Shown: in pieces, positions 19,570 to 29,188 of the stretch
Layout: the number at the start of each line of letters is the position of its first letter
Numbering within the stretch: the first letter of the stretch is position 1
Origin: CAYVGO01 sp964450725
Lineage (GTDB): Bacteria > Bacteroidota > Bacteroidia > Bacteroidales > UBA932
Direction: 5' to 3'
DNA: 64,000 nucleotides
Assembly (NCBI GenBank): GCA_964450725.1
Contig: CAYVGO010000006.1
Span: 1 to 64,000 of the forward strand
Position numbers and translations under genes: made by a program
Notes under the pieces: generated by a model
Seen by the model: the letters and a program-made list of their open reading frames with translations, nothing else
Databases searched by the model: none
Told to the model about the DNA's origin: nothing

Positions 19570-20142
19570 TTATTCGTCGTTATCTTCTTTTGTTTCTTCT
19601 AACAAAAGTATACTATTGGATATTTTTCCAACAACATAGTCTGTGAAACTTTCATCAGATACCAATCCTTCACCATGTATAACACCACTGGGTTGCGTTA
19701 TTGTTACAAAATCAGTAGTATAGATTTCTTTTTTTTGTTGATTCCAAAACAATTTTCCGGTTTCTAACGTATAACCCTTGCTATTTTGAATAAAGACATC
19801 GTGGTGAAGTTCCCACAACTCTTTACTTTCGTAATAAATAGCATACCCTGATTTAATGATGGCTTCTATTTTTAAAGGTAAAGAATCATTTAACCTTTCC
19901 AAATAGAAGCCTTGAGGAAATTCAGTGTATTTTTCTTCAGTAAAAGAATATTGCTTCATTAGGGGAGTTTTTAGAGAAGCACGTTTTATACCCCACTCTG
20001 AAAATATTCCGTTTAACTCTTTATAAGTTATTGTGGGCAACATTGCACCTTCTTCAAACTCTCTGACTTTTTCAATATCTACACTGCAAGAAAACAATGT
20101 AAAACTAAAGATTAAATACCCGATAACAATCCTGTAACACAT
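19570..20142 (-). CDS. lptC: LptC-like lipopolysaccharide export lipoprotein
   Basis: The 190-residue protein has a lipobox (FTLFSC, Cys19) and a beta-rich domain matching the LptC/DUF1239 pattern: LEKVREFEEGAMLPT-like start, MKQYSFTEEKYTEFPQG, SGYAIYYESKELWELHHDVFIQNSKGYTLETGKLFWNQQKKEI. LptC links the LPS exporter LptBFG to the periplasmic bridge; in Bacteroidota it is often a lipoprotein rather than a transmembrane protein. Its ATG overlaps the stop of the upstream TPR gene (TAATG), so translation is probably coupled. Confidence 0.75.
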   Translation of the reverse strand: MCYRIVIGYLIFSFTLFSCSVDIEKVREFEEGAMLPTITYKELNGIFSEWGIKRASLKTPLMKQYSFTEEKYTEFPQGFYLERLNDSLPLKIEAIIKSGYAIYYESKELWELHHDVFIQNSKGYTLETGKLFWNQQKKEIYTTDFVTITQPSGVIHGEGLVSDESFTDYVVGKISNSILLLEETKEDNDE

Positions 20143-21437
20143 TATTTCGTACGAGCAGTAGTACGTCTGTTAATCCAACACCCTACTGTATAACCTTGCC
20201 CTACAGAAATATTTCTAAAGAATAAATCTTCTTTACTTGGACAATAAGCACGGTATGTAGCAATATATTTTGTTGCTTCGTCAACCAACGTAGGATCAAC
20301 TTTTGCTTTTTCAAAATTATCAATACTCAACCAAAAGCGAGTACTTTTTTCAAAGTCATCACCGCAGCCTTTATCCATTGCATAAACATGTCCTAAAAGC
20401 ATGTAGGCATTAGCGTTATTGGGATCTACTTCTAATGCTTTTTCTGCGAAATCTCTTGCTTCTTGGATTTTTTGTAATCGAAATGCCAATAAATTTCCGG
20501 CAAAAATATAATATTTTGCAGTCTCGATTTTATTAATTTCTTGCTCTATGGCATTTTTGTAAAAAGTTACAGCCTTTTCATATTCACCAGAACGACCACA
20601 TGAATTAGCTATTTGAATGGCTAAATTAATCGACGGTTTTTTACTGTATAATATTTCACATGCTTTAATATACAAAGGTTCTTCAGTACAGTTGTTGGCG
20701 GACAATAAATTTACGGCCTTTTCCAATGTTTCCACACTGACATCACTCTTTTCTATTTGTGATGCATAAATATTTTTCAAGTTTTCACAATTTGCCACAC
20801 CACTTTTCACAAAAGCATCATCTAAATTGACTTTTAACCCTTCAATTTGTGTTGTACGTTGAGGTGATGATGATGATGCAATTTGCTGCTGCATAGTTTC
20901 GCTTACTAATAGGTAAATATCCATAACTTTTGATGCGGATAACTTTTGATTGTCATTATATAGCAATGAAGCGTACTGGAAATAATAGAACAAAACAATA
21001 GCTTCTGTTTGTTCTCTATAATTTTGATACTCCTTGTCACACATATCATAAATACCCTGAAAGTCTTTGCCTCTCAAATTTACTGCATCTAAAATCTTGC
21101 GAAATGTGAATGTTTGCGCTTTTGATGGAAAATATTCCAATCTTTGATCATGTAACATTAATAGTGTATCAATGTATTTTTCTTTGATACTATCATCTGT
21201 GGTAGCACTGATTAAACGTTTGAACATTTCTTGTCCTCTTACGTAAAGATTCTCACTTGACATGGGACAGTTTTTCCATGCAGATCGCCAATAAGGTAAT
21301 GCTTCTTTATAATTACTTTTATACAAATTACCGTAAACGGTTAGATTACGAACACACTCAACACTATCAGTACCAAAGCGTTGTGCAAATAAATTGACGG
21401 AAAGTGATAAACATAAAGATACTAAAATAACTTTCAT
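20142..21437 (-). CDS. Periplasmic tetratricopeptide-repeat protein
   Basis: The 431-residue protein has a signal peptide (about residues 1-18, ending LFAQRFG) and TPR-type helical pairs. The clearest are in the C-terminal half (CGRSGEYEKAVTFYKNAIEQE, LEVDPNNANAYMLLGHVYAM). Conserved features of this Bacteroidota family include the starting SVECVRNLTVYGNLYKSNYKEALPYWR and a GCGDDFEKSTRFW segment near residue 350. It sits between a beta-barrel protein and lptC in an envelope operon, so an outer-membrane biogenesis role is plausible but unproven. Confidence 0.8.
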   Translation of the reverse strand: MKVILVSLCLSLSVNLFAQRFGTDSVECVRNLTVYGNLYKSNYKEALPYWRSAWKNCPMSSENLYVRGQEMFKRLISATTDDSIKEKYIDTLLMLHDQRLEYFPSKAQTFTFRKILDAVNLRGKDFQGIYDMCDKEYQNYREQTEAIVLFYYFQYASLLYNDNQKLSASKVMDIYLLVSETMQQQIASSSSPQRTTQIEGLKVNLDDAFVKSGVANCENLKNIYASQIEKSDVSVETLEKAVNLLSANNCTEEPLYIKACEILYSKKPSINLAIQIANSCGRSGEYEKAVTFYKNAIEQEINKIETAKYYIFAGNLLAFRLQKIQEARDFAEKALEVDPNNANAYMLLGHVYAMDKGCGDDFEKSTRFWLSIDNFEKAKVDPTLVDEATKYIATYRAYCPSKEDLFFRNISVGQGYTVGCWINRRTTARTK

Positions 21438-21479
21438 AACTGATTTAATTTATAAAAACATAGATATAGAAATTGTATG

Positions 21480-22805
21480 CTATTGATATTGGAATTTTAA
21501 ATACCAAAAATCATAGAATGTAATGCTTAACGTGATGTTGAAAAATGTTTCTTTTATTCCGGCATTGCGAAATAATCCCCTTTGTCCAACTTCTCCGGCT
21601 AAGTTGGCGTATGCAAATCCTTTTAGTGGTACACCAAATCCTACGGTAAATGCCCCCTCATCTACTTGCTTGTTAGAAAATGTGTAGGGTATTTGTGTAT
21701 ATCTGAATCCGGCTCTGTAAGTAATCCGTTTCATAAAATAACGTAAATCAAACAAATTGGGAGTGTAACTTCCTCCTAGTCTTATCTGGTGAAAAGTACT
21801 CATAGGATTATGAATAATGTTGTTTTCACTGGCGATATAGCCTACTTTTGCGTTACTCCAATTTTGGTAAGCATAATCTAACCCAATATTCCATTTTGTG
21901 TTTACATTGTACCATAATCCACCTTCAATTTTCATGGGTAAATCTGAATATCCATCTTCTTCAAAAGATTTGCCGACTTTGGGAGAAATAGTGTCATTAA
22001 TCATACTGCCATTAACATAAGAGTAGTTAGTGATCGTTGATCCTAATTGTAATCCCGGCTGAAAAGTGGCACCAATAACCAATTGTTTATTGGTAGCAAT
22101 AGGAATGGAATATTGTGCTCCAACATTAAATGAAAAACCGCTAACTTTATTTTTTCGATATGAGTGATTGTCAAAATATAGAGCATTATCAAAATTTACA
22201 TTATAAAACCGATTGAGATTACCAAAATAATACTTCCCACTAATTCCTAAGTTTAGTCCTTTGAAAACCCCTATACCATAATTTAAAAAAACTTGATTAA
22301 CACTTCCTTCTCCAACATATTCATAACTAATATTTCCGGCATTCGCCAATATTTCGGGTCGATTTTCTTTTCGAACAATATTATAACCGATACTGCTAAA
22401 TGGTACTACTCCAAGTGAAATTGCCATATTTTTACGAATAGGTATTAATAGAGCGAGATGATTAAAGTTGAGACTATTATAAGCAGTTTTACTATTAGCA
22501 TTAGACGAATAGATGTTTTGAGATTCTATTCCTAAGTCTAATATAAACTTAGTACTATCAACAGATCCGTTTGCAGCCGGATTGTCAACATTAATAGTAT
22601 GTCTGTCTTGAACTGCAGTCATTATACTTCCCATCGCTTTATGATATGCAAATCCGGATTTACTTAACTCTCCAAATCCGTAAAGGGTATAAGGAGAAAA
22701 AGTCCTTGTTCCGTCATAGTCTTGCCCGAAGGCTGAAAGTGTTCCTGAGAAAAACAGTACTAAAATTGTACTATAATTTGTTATTGTATTCCAAAATGGT
22801 TTCAA
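21480..22805 (-). CDS. Outer-membrane beta-barrel protein starting at TTG
   Basis: The 441-residue product has a signal peptide (about residues 1-27, ending SAFGQ) and alternating hydrophobic beta strands ending in an aromatic C-terminal strand (FYDFWYLKFQYQ), typical of an outer-membrane barrel. It belongs to the barrel family usually found beside coaX in Bacteroidota; FadL-like transport is only a guess. The frame has a stop 15 bases upstream and no ATG before the signal peptide, so translation must start at TTG 22805. The start lies 35 bases inside coaX, which favours translational coupling. Confidence 0.8.
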   Translation of the reverse strand: MKPFWNTITNYSTILVLFFSGTLSAFGQDYDGTRTFSPYTLYGFGELSKSGFAYHKAMGSIMTAVQDRHTINVDNPAANGSVDSTKFILDLGIESQNIYSSNANSKTAYNSLNFNHLALLIPIRKNMAISLGVVPFSSIGYNIVRKENRPEILANAGNISYEYVGEGSVNQVFLNYGIGVFKGLNLGISGKYYFGNLNRFYNVNFDNALYFDNHSYRKNKVSGFSFNVGAQYSIPIATNKQLVIGATFQPGLQLGSTITNYSYVNGSMINDTISPKVGKSFEEDGYSDLPMKIEGGLWYNVNTKWNIGLDYAYQNWSNAKVGYIASENNIIHNPMSTFHQIRLGGSYTPNLFDLRYFMKRITYRAGFRYTQIPYTFSNKQVDEGAFTVGFGVPLKGFAYANLAGEVGQRGLFRNAGIKETFFNITLSITFYDFWYLKFQYQ

Positions 22806-23508
22806 GTCCTTGTGCTGCTAAATGTTCTATAAATTCGATCTCGCTGTTGATTTTTTCTTTAAAAAAAATGCCGTCTCCTCCAGTCATTAATATTTTTACG
22901 TTTTGTTCTTGCTGTTTTGCTAATACTATATGATACTGAATTTCGGCAATAATACCTTGTACAACTCCGTATGTCAAAGCTTCTGCTGTTGTTTGTCCGA
23001 ATCCCTGATAGGTTGTCAACCATCCAAAAACATTAGGTAGTTTGTCTGTATAATGCTGTAAAGCTTTATAACGCATTTCTAAACCGGGAGTTATATTTCC
23101 TCCGCAAAACTCCCTTTTACTATTCACAAAATCATACGTAATAGCTGTTCCCAAATCAATAATCAGTAAAGAGTAATTTGGATAAATGTCAATACCACCG
23201 ACCATAGTTGCAATTCTATCTGCTCCTAGTGTTTTTTCGTAGTGAATGTAAAGCGGTAATTTTGTTTCAGTTGACAAAATTACAATTTTTTTTGAGAACT
23301 CCGAAAAAAAGCATGGAATATTACCACTCAGATTTTCTCTCACACTACTCAATATTATTCCGTCAAAAGAATTTTGAGAAATATTCAGTAACAGTTTTTT
23401 TAATATTTCTTTTTCAAGATATTGAGATTGATGTTTTTGTATTATTTGTTGATGATTCGTAACATAATATTTTACTTGAGAATTGCCAATATCTATTAAT
23501 AAGTTCAT
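22771..23508 (-). CDS. coaX: Type III pantothenate kinase
   Basis: The 245-residue enzyme phosphorylates pantothenate in the first step of coenzyme A synthesis. The acetate-kinase-fold motifs are visible: LLIDIGNSQVKYY at the N-terminus, LGADRIATMVGG in the middle, LLIIDLGTAITYDFV, and ILMTGGDG near the C-terminus. I start it at ATG 23508 because the alternative TTG at 23514 adds only two residues. It lies between bamA and the barrel gene within the envelope operon, 28 bases after bamA. Confidence 0.92.
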   Translation of the reverse strand: MNLLIDIGNSQVKYYVTNHQQIIQKHQSQYLEKEILKKLLLNISQNSFDGIILSSVRENLSGNIPCFFSEFSKKIVILSTETKLPLYIHYEKTLGADRIATMVGGIDIYPNYSLLIIDLGTAITYDFVNSKREFCGGNITPGLEMRYKALQHYTDKLPNVFGWLTTYQGFGQTTAEALTYGVVQGIIAEIQYHIVLAKQQEQNVKILMTGGDGIFFKEKINSEIEFIEHLAAQGLETILEYNNKL

Positions 23509-23536
23509 TTTCAAAAATCTAAAATTCGATTTATTT

Positions 23537-26068
23537 TTAGAATGGCATTCCTAACACAAAGTGGAAATTAGGACCACCGGCATTTGAGTTGTAGGATACT
23601 TTATCAAATCCATAACCCCAATCAACTCCTAATAAACCAACCATCGGTAGCATCAACCGCACACCAACGCCGACTGACCTTTTAAAACTAAATGGATTAT
23701 AATCTTTAAGTTCGTTCCATGAATTTCCTGCTTCAAAAAATACTAAACCGTAAATTGTAGATTGTGGAGACAGAATTGCGGGATAACGTAATTCTAAAGT
23801 ATATTTTACATACGCCCTTGCCATTTGTACTCCATTATTATTTGTCGGTGTGAGAGTATTATTTTTATATCCACGTAAACCAATAATATCTGCTCCATAA
23901 TAGTTGTACCCACTCATACCGTCTCCACCCATCACAAAACCCTCAAAAGGTGAGTACCCCCAATTTTTATTAAAATATCCTAATATTCCGGTCTGAACAC
24001 GGGTTGCCAACACTAAATCTCCGACTAAACTTGTAAATAACTTTCCGGTGAAAGTCCATTTATGATACTCAATCCAACTATATTTTGCTTTAATACCTTC
24101 AGGTGTTGTTTCATCGTAATTTTGACTTTTACTCATCAACGAGTAAGGTGGAGTAATTTGTAATCCGACAGCAAACTCAGAACCTTTTCGAGGGTAAATA
24201 GGTTGATCTGTTGAATTACGACCAAAAATGATTCTGGCAGATAAGTTATTGATAGAACCATTGGTTACTGCAAAATAGTTCCAATTATTAAGATTATACC
24301 GTTGATAATCTATTCCTGTATATAGCGTGAAATAAGTATCTGGCCATTTTAATCGTTGTCCAATGCCCACAGATGCTCCAAAAACTTGCATTGAGGCTGT
24401 GGCTTTTCCTGTATTTGCCACTCCAAAGTAATTGAATGTAGTTCCATTGTCTTGATACGTATAAAAAAGAGAAGTACTTAGTGAGGTTGGTTTTTTTCCG
24501 CCAAGCCAAGGTTCTACAAAAGAGATACTGGCTGAAGTATAGTAAGTTCCGTTACTTTGAGCTCTAATAGTGAGTTGTTGGTTATCCCCAGAAGGAACAG
24601 GTCGCCAAGCATCTTTTTCAAAAATTCGTCCTGCCGAAAAGTTAGTAAATTTCACTCCGACACTGAATACTAATAATCCTTGTCCCCACCCACCAGAAAG
24701 TTCTAATTGATCATTGGGTTTTTCCTCTAAAGTATAGGTGATATCGACTGTTTCATCGGCTTGATTTGGTTGAGGTGTTGGAGTAATTTTTTCAGGGTCA
24801 AAATGTCCCATCGTCGCTAATTCTCGAACGGTTCTAATAATGTCAGATTTACTGAATAAATTCCCAGGTTTCGTCCAAATTTCTCGCCGAATGACATGTT
24901 CATTAGTTTTTGTATTTCCAATAATATTAATTTTATTGATGGTAGCGGGTTTTCCTTCATGGATACGAATTTCTAAATCAATAGAATCTTTATCAATTTT
25001 CACCTCAACAGGAATTGCTTGAAAAAACAAATGTCCTTCATCCATATAAAGAGTAGAAATAGAATTTTCATCTGTGTTCAACCGTTTTTCCAATGTAATT
25101 TTATCATAAATATCTCCTTTTTTTACTCGCAATTGTGCATTCAAAAAAGCATCAGGATATTTTGCATTTCCAACCCACTCAATATTGCGAAAATAATAGC
25201 GTTGCCCTTCATAAACCTTAATTTTTACACCTACTCGATTGGGTTTAATAAACCAAATCGAATCTCCTAATATTTTGGCATCTCGATATCCTAATTCTTG
25301 GTATTTTTCAAGAATTAACAATTTGTCTTCTTCTAAATCTTTTTGAATATATTTTGTGGATTGAAAAAAGTTAATGCTTATCCTATGAATTTTTTTCATC
25401 GCTTTACGTAATGTGGAGGATTTTACGTTTACATTTCCCTCAAATTCAAGAAGTTTTACCCTTACTCGTTTTCCTCGGTCTATTTTGAATACTAAACGCA
25501 CTCCATTAAGTATTGTTGTATCTTGTCTTTGGATAGTTTTTACATTAACAGAGGCATAACCTTTTCCTTCAAAATGCTTCTTGATAATACCTTCTGAGGT
25601 ACGTAAAAGATAGTCAGAAACTTCGCTACCACGCCTTACCGTTAATTTTTCTTTTAAATCATCAATATCTCCTTTTCTAATACCTTCGAAAGAATAACTA
25701 ATAATTCGCGGTCTTTCAACAACAACAATCTCCAAGTAAATTTTATCTCCTTCTATCTTACGTTGCCTTAAACTGATGTCTGCAAATAATCCGTTTTTCC
25801 ACAACTTACTCATAGCCTTTACAATAGCATCTCCGGGTATTGTAATAGTATCTCCTACAGATAATTCTGAAATATTGATAATTTGGTCTGTATTATAGTA
25901 TTTGGCTCCGGAAACCAATATTTCAGCAACAACGTATTTTGAAGGTGTAGCGTAACCGTCGGTATTGATTTGTGGATAGTCGTATTGGGTAATTGTCGTA
26001 TCGTTTTGTTGTCCAAAAAGAGAAACGGAACAAACTAATAAAAGACTGAAAAATAAATATTTATACAT
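23537..26068 (-). CDS. bamA: Outer-membrane protein assembly factor BamA
   Basis: The 843-residue protein inserts beta-barrel proteins into the outer membrane. A signal peptide (about residues 1-19, ending LFGQQ) precedes five POTRA domains (about 45-440) and a 16-stranded Omp85 barrel. The barrel contains the lid-lock-type motif GLRGYKNN, a variant of the usual VRGF/Y. A TTG lies one codon upstream of the chosen ATG. It is 30 bases after uppS. The order porG-uppS-bamA matches Porphyromonas. No ompH/skp genes follow here; coaX follows instead. Confidence 0.95.
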   Translation of the reverse strand: MYKYLFFSLLLVCSVSLFGQQNDTTITQYDYPQINTDGYATPSKYVVAEILVSGAKYYNTDQIINISELSVGDTITIPGDAIVKAMSKLWKNGLFADISLRQRKIEGDKIYLEIVVVERPRIISYSFEGIRKGDIDDLKEKLTVRRGSEVSDYLLRTSEGIIKKHFEGKGYASVNVKTIQRQDTTILNGVRLVFKIDRGKRVRVKLLEFEGNVNVKSSTLRKAMKKIHRISINFFQSTKYIQKDLEEDKLLILEKYQELGYRDAKILGDSIWFIKPNRVGVKIKVYEGQRYYFRNIEWVGNAKYPDAFLNAQLRVKKGDIYDKITLEKRLNTDENSISTLYMDEGHLFFQAIPVEVKIDKDSIDLEIRIHEGKPATINKINIIGNTKTNEHVIRREIWTKPGNLFSKSDIIRTVRELATMGHFDPEKITPTPQPNQADETVDITYTLEEKPNDQLELSGGWGQGLLVFSVGVKFTNFSAGRIFEKDAWRPVPSGDNQQLTIRAQSNGTYYTSASISFVEPWLGGKKPTSLSTSLFYTYQDNGTTFNYFGVANTGKATASMQVFGASVGIGQRLKWPDTYFTLYTGIDYQRYNLNNWNYFAVTNGSINNLSARIIFGRNSTDQPIYPRKGSEFAVGLQITPPYSLMSKSQNYDETTPEGIKAKYSWIEYHKWTFTGKLFTSLVGDLVLATRVQTGILGYFNKNWGYSPFEGFVMGGDGMSGYNYYGADIIGLRGYKNNTLTPTNNNGVQMARAYVKYTLELRYPAILSPQSTIYGLVFFEAGNSWNELKDYNPFSFKRSVGVGVRLMLPMVGLLGVDWGYGFDKVSYNSNAGGPNFHFVLGMPF

Positions 26069-26098
26069 CAATTTTCTTTTTTGTTAAAGTGTTGATGA

Positions 26099-26845
26099 TT
26101 AGGTAATTTTACCAAATCTTCGTTGGCGTTGTTGATAATCTTTAATTGCCTTATGGTATTCTTCTTTTCTAAAATCCGGCCATAATGTTTTTGTAAAATA
26201 TAATTCTGTGTAGGCAATTTGCCACAATAAAAAATTACTGATTCTTAGTTCTCCGCTAGTTCTAATTAATAAATCAGGAGGAGGGAATTGATTGTCGCAA
26301 AGCATTGACTCGACTAAAGTTTCATTAATACTTTCTATTGTCAACAATTTTGTAGAATGTTTTTCAATAATTTTCTTTACCATTTGTGTAATTTCCCACC
26401 TTCCGCTATAGTTCATGGCAATATTGAGATACAATTTTCCATTGTTTTGAGTTTCTTTTTCTGCTGCAAGAATTTTATTTTGAATAGTTGCCGGAAATGT
26501 CGAAATATCTCCAATAACTTTAATTTTTACGCCTTCACTTTTCAATGTTGGTAATTCTTTATCAAAAGTGTTGAGTAATATATTTAGTAATTCATCAACT
26601 TCACTTTTTGGTCTTGACCAGTTTTCTGTAGAAAACGCGAATAAGGTTAAATATTTCACTCCGTATCTAATGCTTTCACTAATAATGTCCCGAACTGACT
26701 CTAATCCGTTACGATGTCCAACGATTCTTTGCCAGCCACGCCGTTTTGCCCAACGTCCGTTACCATCCATGATAACAGCAACATGTTGAGGGATATTATT
26801 GCTATCTAAACTAAGTTTTTGTGTTTTACTGCATCTAAACAACAT
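26099..26845 (-). CDS. uppS: Isoprenyl transferase (undecaprenyl diphosphate synthase)
   Basis: The 248-residue cis-prenyltransferase makes the C55 lipid carrier for peptidoglycan and surface glycans. The active-site motif HVAVIMDGNGRWAKRRG lies at about residues 23-40, and RTSGELRISNFLLWQ-AYTELYF marks the product-chain and magnesium site. Two GTG codons precede the chosen ATG, which overlaps the stop of the porG-like gene as TGATG. That gives a natural coupled start. Confidence 0.95.
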   Translation of the reverse strand: MLFRCSKTQKLSLDSNNIPQHVAVIMDGNGRWAKRRGWQRIVGHRNGLESVRDIISESIRYGVKYLTLFAFSTENWSRPKSEVDELLNILLNTFDKELPTLKSEGVKIKVIGDISTFPATIQNKILAAEKETQNNGKLYLNIAMNYSGRWEITQMVKKIIEKHSTKLLTIESINETLVESMLCDNQFPPPDLLIRTSGELRISNFLLWQIAYTELYFTKTLWPDFRKEEYHKAIKDYQQRQRRFGKIT

Positions 26846-27543
26846 CACCACATTTTTTCGTTTTCAGGTTCATTTAACTTACCACCTTTGTAAAGTGTTG
26901 GACTTTTGACAGTTCCAGGGCAGTCACAATCTCTTTTCAATTGGTAAGTGATACTTATTCCTGCATGAGCATACCAGTCTGTATTGAAAAATCGTTTGGC
27001 TGACACTTCTGTTCCACCAACAACACCATCGATATGATCAGTAAAAGTTTTATGAAACATCCATTCAAAACCAATTGTCCATCTTGGAGCTAATCGATAC
27101 TTTATACCTACTCCAATAGGTAAACTTAAGTTAACATCATCTGCAAAAAAAACACCGACGCCTATTGCAAAGTAAGGTTGAATATTATTTCGTCCTTTTT
27201 GATTCCCAAAAGGGTCATAAGGCATAAATCCAAAAGTACCCTTGATAGAAGCATCAATTAATAGTTTAGAAAAAGTTCCCGGCTGGTCAGCATAATAATA
27301 AGGTGTCGACTTACCATTTAATTTTCCTCCGGATATATTGAACTTTAAATCATAATATTCATTAAATGAAAAATTTACAACACCTCCGCCGTAAATGTAT
27401 GGACGATAAAATGGAATACCTCGCGGATTATATTCTCCAATGTAATAAACACTGCCCAACATACCACCAATGGCAAATTTATCTTGTGCAATTGTTATAA
27501 ACACAAAGCACATCAGTGGCAGTATCAGCAAATATTTTTTCAT
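26845..27543 (-). CDS. porG: PorG-like outer-membrane protein (DUF6089)
   Basis: The 232-residue protein has a signal peptide (MKKYLLILPLMCFVFITIAQ) and a small eight-stranded barrel (KFAIGGMLGSVYYIGEYNPRG, YGGGVVNFSFNEYYDLKFNISGG). In P. gingivalis the T9SS barrel protein PorG is encoded beside uppS and bamA, the same order as here. I reject the upstream start at 27588 because it overlaps the promoter -7 element; ATG 27543 begins the signal peptide. The C-terminal residues (CDCPGTVKSPTL) include a cysteine pair. Identity rests on synteny and architecture. Confidence 0.75.
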   Translation of the reverse strand: MKKYLLILPLMCFVFITIAQDKFAIGGMLGSVYYIGEYNPRGIPFYRPYIYGGGVVNFSFNEYYDLKFNISGGKLNGKSTPYYYADQPGTFSKLLIDASIKGTFGFMPYDPFGNQKGRNNIQPYFAIGVGVFFADDVNLSLPIGVGIKYRLAPRWTIGFEWMFHKTFTDHIDGVVGGTEVSAKRFFNTDWYAHAGISITYQLKRDCDCPGTVKSPTLYKGGKLNEPENEKMW

Positions 27544-27585
27544 TATTTCCTCAGAGCAAACTACAATCAATAAATATTTATAATA

Positions 27586-27616
27586 CAAAGGTAAGGATAA
27601 TATTATAAACTGCCAA
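27586..27616 (-). promoter_or_regulatory. Promoter of the porG-uppS-bamA operon
   Basis: On the minus strand, TTG at 27616-27614, a 20-bp spacer and TACCTTTG at 27593-27586 match the Bacteroidetes consensus. It lies 42 bases before the chosen porG start. Confidence 0.65.
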
Positions 27617-27638
27617 TTTTCAAAATTTGATGGAAATA

Positions 27639-28493
27639 TTAGAGGTCTGTGTAAGTGCGACGATCAACTCCCCATAATAATTTATTTCTCAATAGAGTAA
27701 AGTACTCAAAATTAGCAGGTTGTAGTATTTGTATTTTTTTTGATGATGGAGAAATTGTAATTTTCTGTTCATTGGGAATTTCTATTGAAGAGTTATCTAT
27801 GGCTAGTTGTACTTTTTGTGAGCGACTTTTCAGAGTTACTTCAAGAGTAATATTGTTAGGTAGAATAATAGGTCTGCTATTAAGATTGTGTGAAGCTATC
27901 GGTACAACCACCAAACACTGACTTTTAGGATGTATGATTGGTCCTCCACTACTCAGAGAATAGGCTGTTGAACCTGTAGGTGTTGCAATAATAATACCGT
28001 CTGCCCAGTAAGTTGCCATATAGATTTTATCGGCAAAAAAATTAATTTCGGCAATGGCAGTACCAATACGTTCAACACAAACATCATTCACGGCATGAAA
28101 TGTTGGATGAGATTCGGTATGAACGTCAAACAATGACAAACTTTCTATTGTTGACTGTGAAAGTAAGGAGGTAAAATTTAGAGATGACTCTTGGTCGAAA
28201 CGAGCTAAAAAACCTAACCTGCCTGCATGTATCCCCATGATGGGAATATTATATCGAATGGCATATTTGGTTGCGGAAAGAAAGGTTCCATCACCACCAA
28301 TAGAAATCATATAAAGACATTCTTTAGGAAAGTCATCTATACTATGATACACTTTTATGCGTGCAAATGACGATAATTGCTCAGAAAACTCAGCGTTAAT
28401 AAAAACAGTAATATCTTCGTTTCTTAAAATGTTTTTCACAACAGAAACGGTATGTTCTGATATTATTTGTACAAAAAAAGCAATATTAATCAT
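27639..28493 (-). CDS. nadK: NAD kinase
   Basis: The 284-residue enzyme phosphorylates NAD to NADP. The diagnostic motifs are SIGGDGTFLSA (around residue 65), the conserved NDVCVER segment and PTGSTAYSLSSGGPI (around residue 170). Its ATG overlaps the tsaB stop as ATGA, so the two are translationally coupled. In Porphyromonas-type genomes nadK also lies near porG-uppS-bamA, which here follow behind their own promoter. Confidence 0.95.
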   Translation of the reverse strand: MINIAFFVQIISEHTVSVVKNILRNEDITVFINAEFSEQLSSFARIKVYHSIDDFPKECLYMISIGGDGTFLSATKYAIRYNIPIMGIHAGRLGFLARFDQESSLNFTSLLSQSTIESLSLFDVHTESHPTFHAVNDVCVERIGTAIAEINFFADKIYMATYWADGIIIATPTGSTAYSLSSGGPIIHPKSQCLVVVPIASHNLNSRPIILPNNITLEVTLKSRSQKVQLAIDNSSIEIPNEQKITISPSSKKIQILQPANFEYFTLLRNKLLWGVDRRTYTDL

Positions 28494-29188
28494 AGACGTG
28501 CAAAATATGATTTTTTTGAAGCAGTTGCCGTAAAATTTTTAAGATAAAATGGTACAGAATAAGCAATGTCTTCAAAATTTTTCTCCAAATAATAATTTGA
28601 AGCAATTTCCGGCATTAAAATAGCAGATAACGATTGCTCAACAAAAGATACTTGAAGGTTAAATTTCGCTGCAATCGCTTGAAATTTCGAAGATCCGTTT
28701 CCTGTAAGGGTGATATGTTTTTTTTGTTGTACAAAAAAGTCGACAGTGTCAGGGCTATCTAAAATAACAGACTGAGGTTCTGTTACTATCTCTAAGTTTG
28801 AATTATACATACTCATGTAAACTTCCATACGTCGAGCATCAATCATGGGTACACAAAAAGTATCATGCTTTTTTTGCAGACAATGATAGGCTAAAATAAA
28901 GAGGGTATCAATGCCGATGAGTGGTATATTGAGAGAATAACACAATCCTTTGGCAAAAGAATATCCTATTCTGAGTCCGGTATAAGAACCAGGACCTTTG
29001 CTTATTGCTACTGCATTTAAACTTTTAAAGGAAGCGAGATTGTTTTTTACTATCAGTTGACAATATTCAGCCAAAACTTCAGCATGTTGCAGACCTTGGG
29101 TTGTTTCTAAAAAGTCTTTCATTTCACCGTCACACGACAATGCTACAGAACAATTTTCTCCGGAACTTTCGATGCACAATATATTCAT
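28490..29188 (-). CDS. tsaB: tRNA threonylcarbamoyladenosine biosynthesis protein TsaB
   Basis: The 232-residue protein is the pseudo-enzyme partner of TsaD in making t6A37 on tRNAs that read ANN codons. The ASKHA-fold start MNILCIESSGENCSVAL, HAEVLAEYCQ and the motif AISKGPGSYTGLRIGYSFAKGL (in two parts) identify it. The C-terminal half is shorter and variable as usual. It is the first gene of a tsaB-nadK pair, with a -7 box close upstream. Confidence 0.93.
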   Translation of the reverse strand: MNILCIESSGENCSVALSCDGEMKDFLETTQGLQHAEVLAEYCQLIVKNNLASFKSLNAVAISKGPGSYTGLRIGYSFAKGLCYSLNIPLIGIDTLFILAYHCLQKKHDTFCVPMIDARRMEVYMSMYNSNLEIVTEPQSVILDSPDTVDFFVQQKKHITLTGNGSSKFQAIAAKFNLQVSFVEQSLSAILMPEIASNYYLEKNFEDIAYSVPFYLKNFTATASKKSYFARL

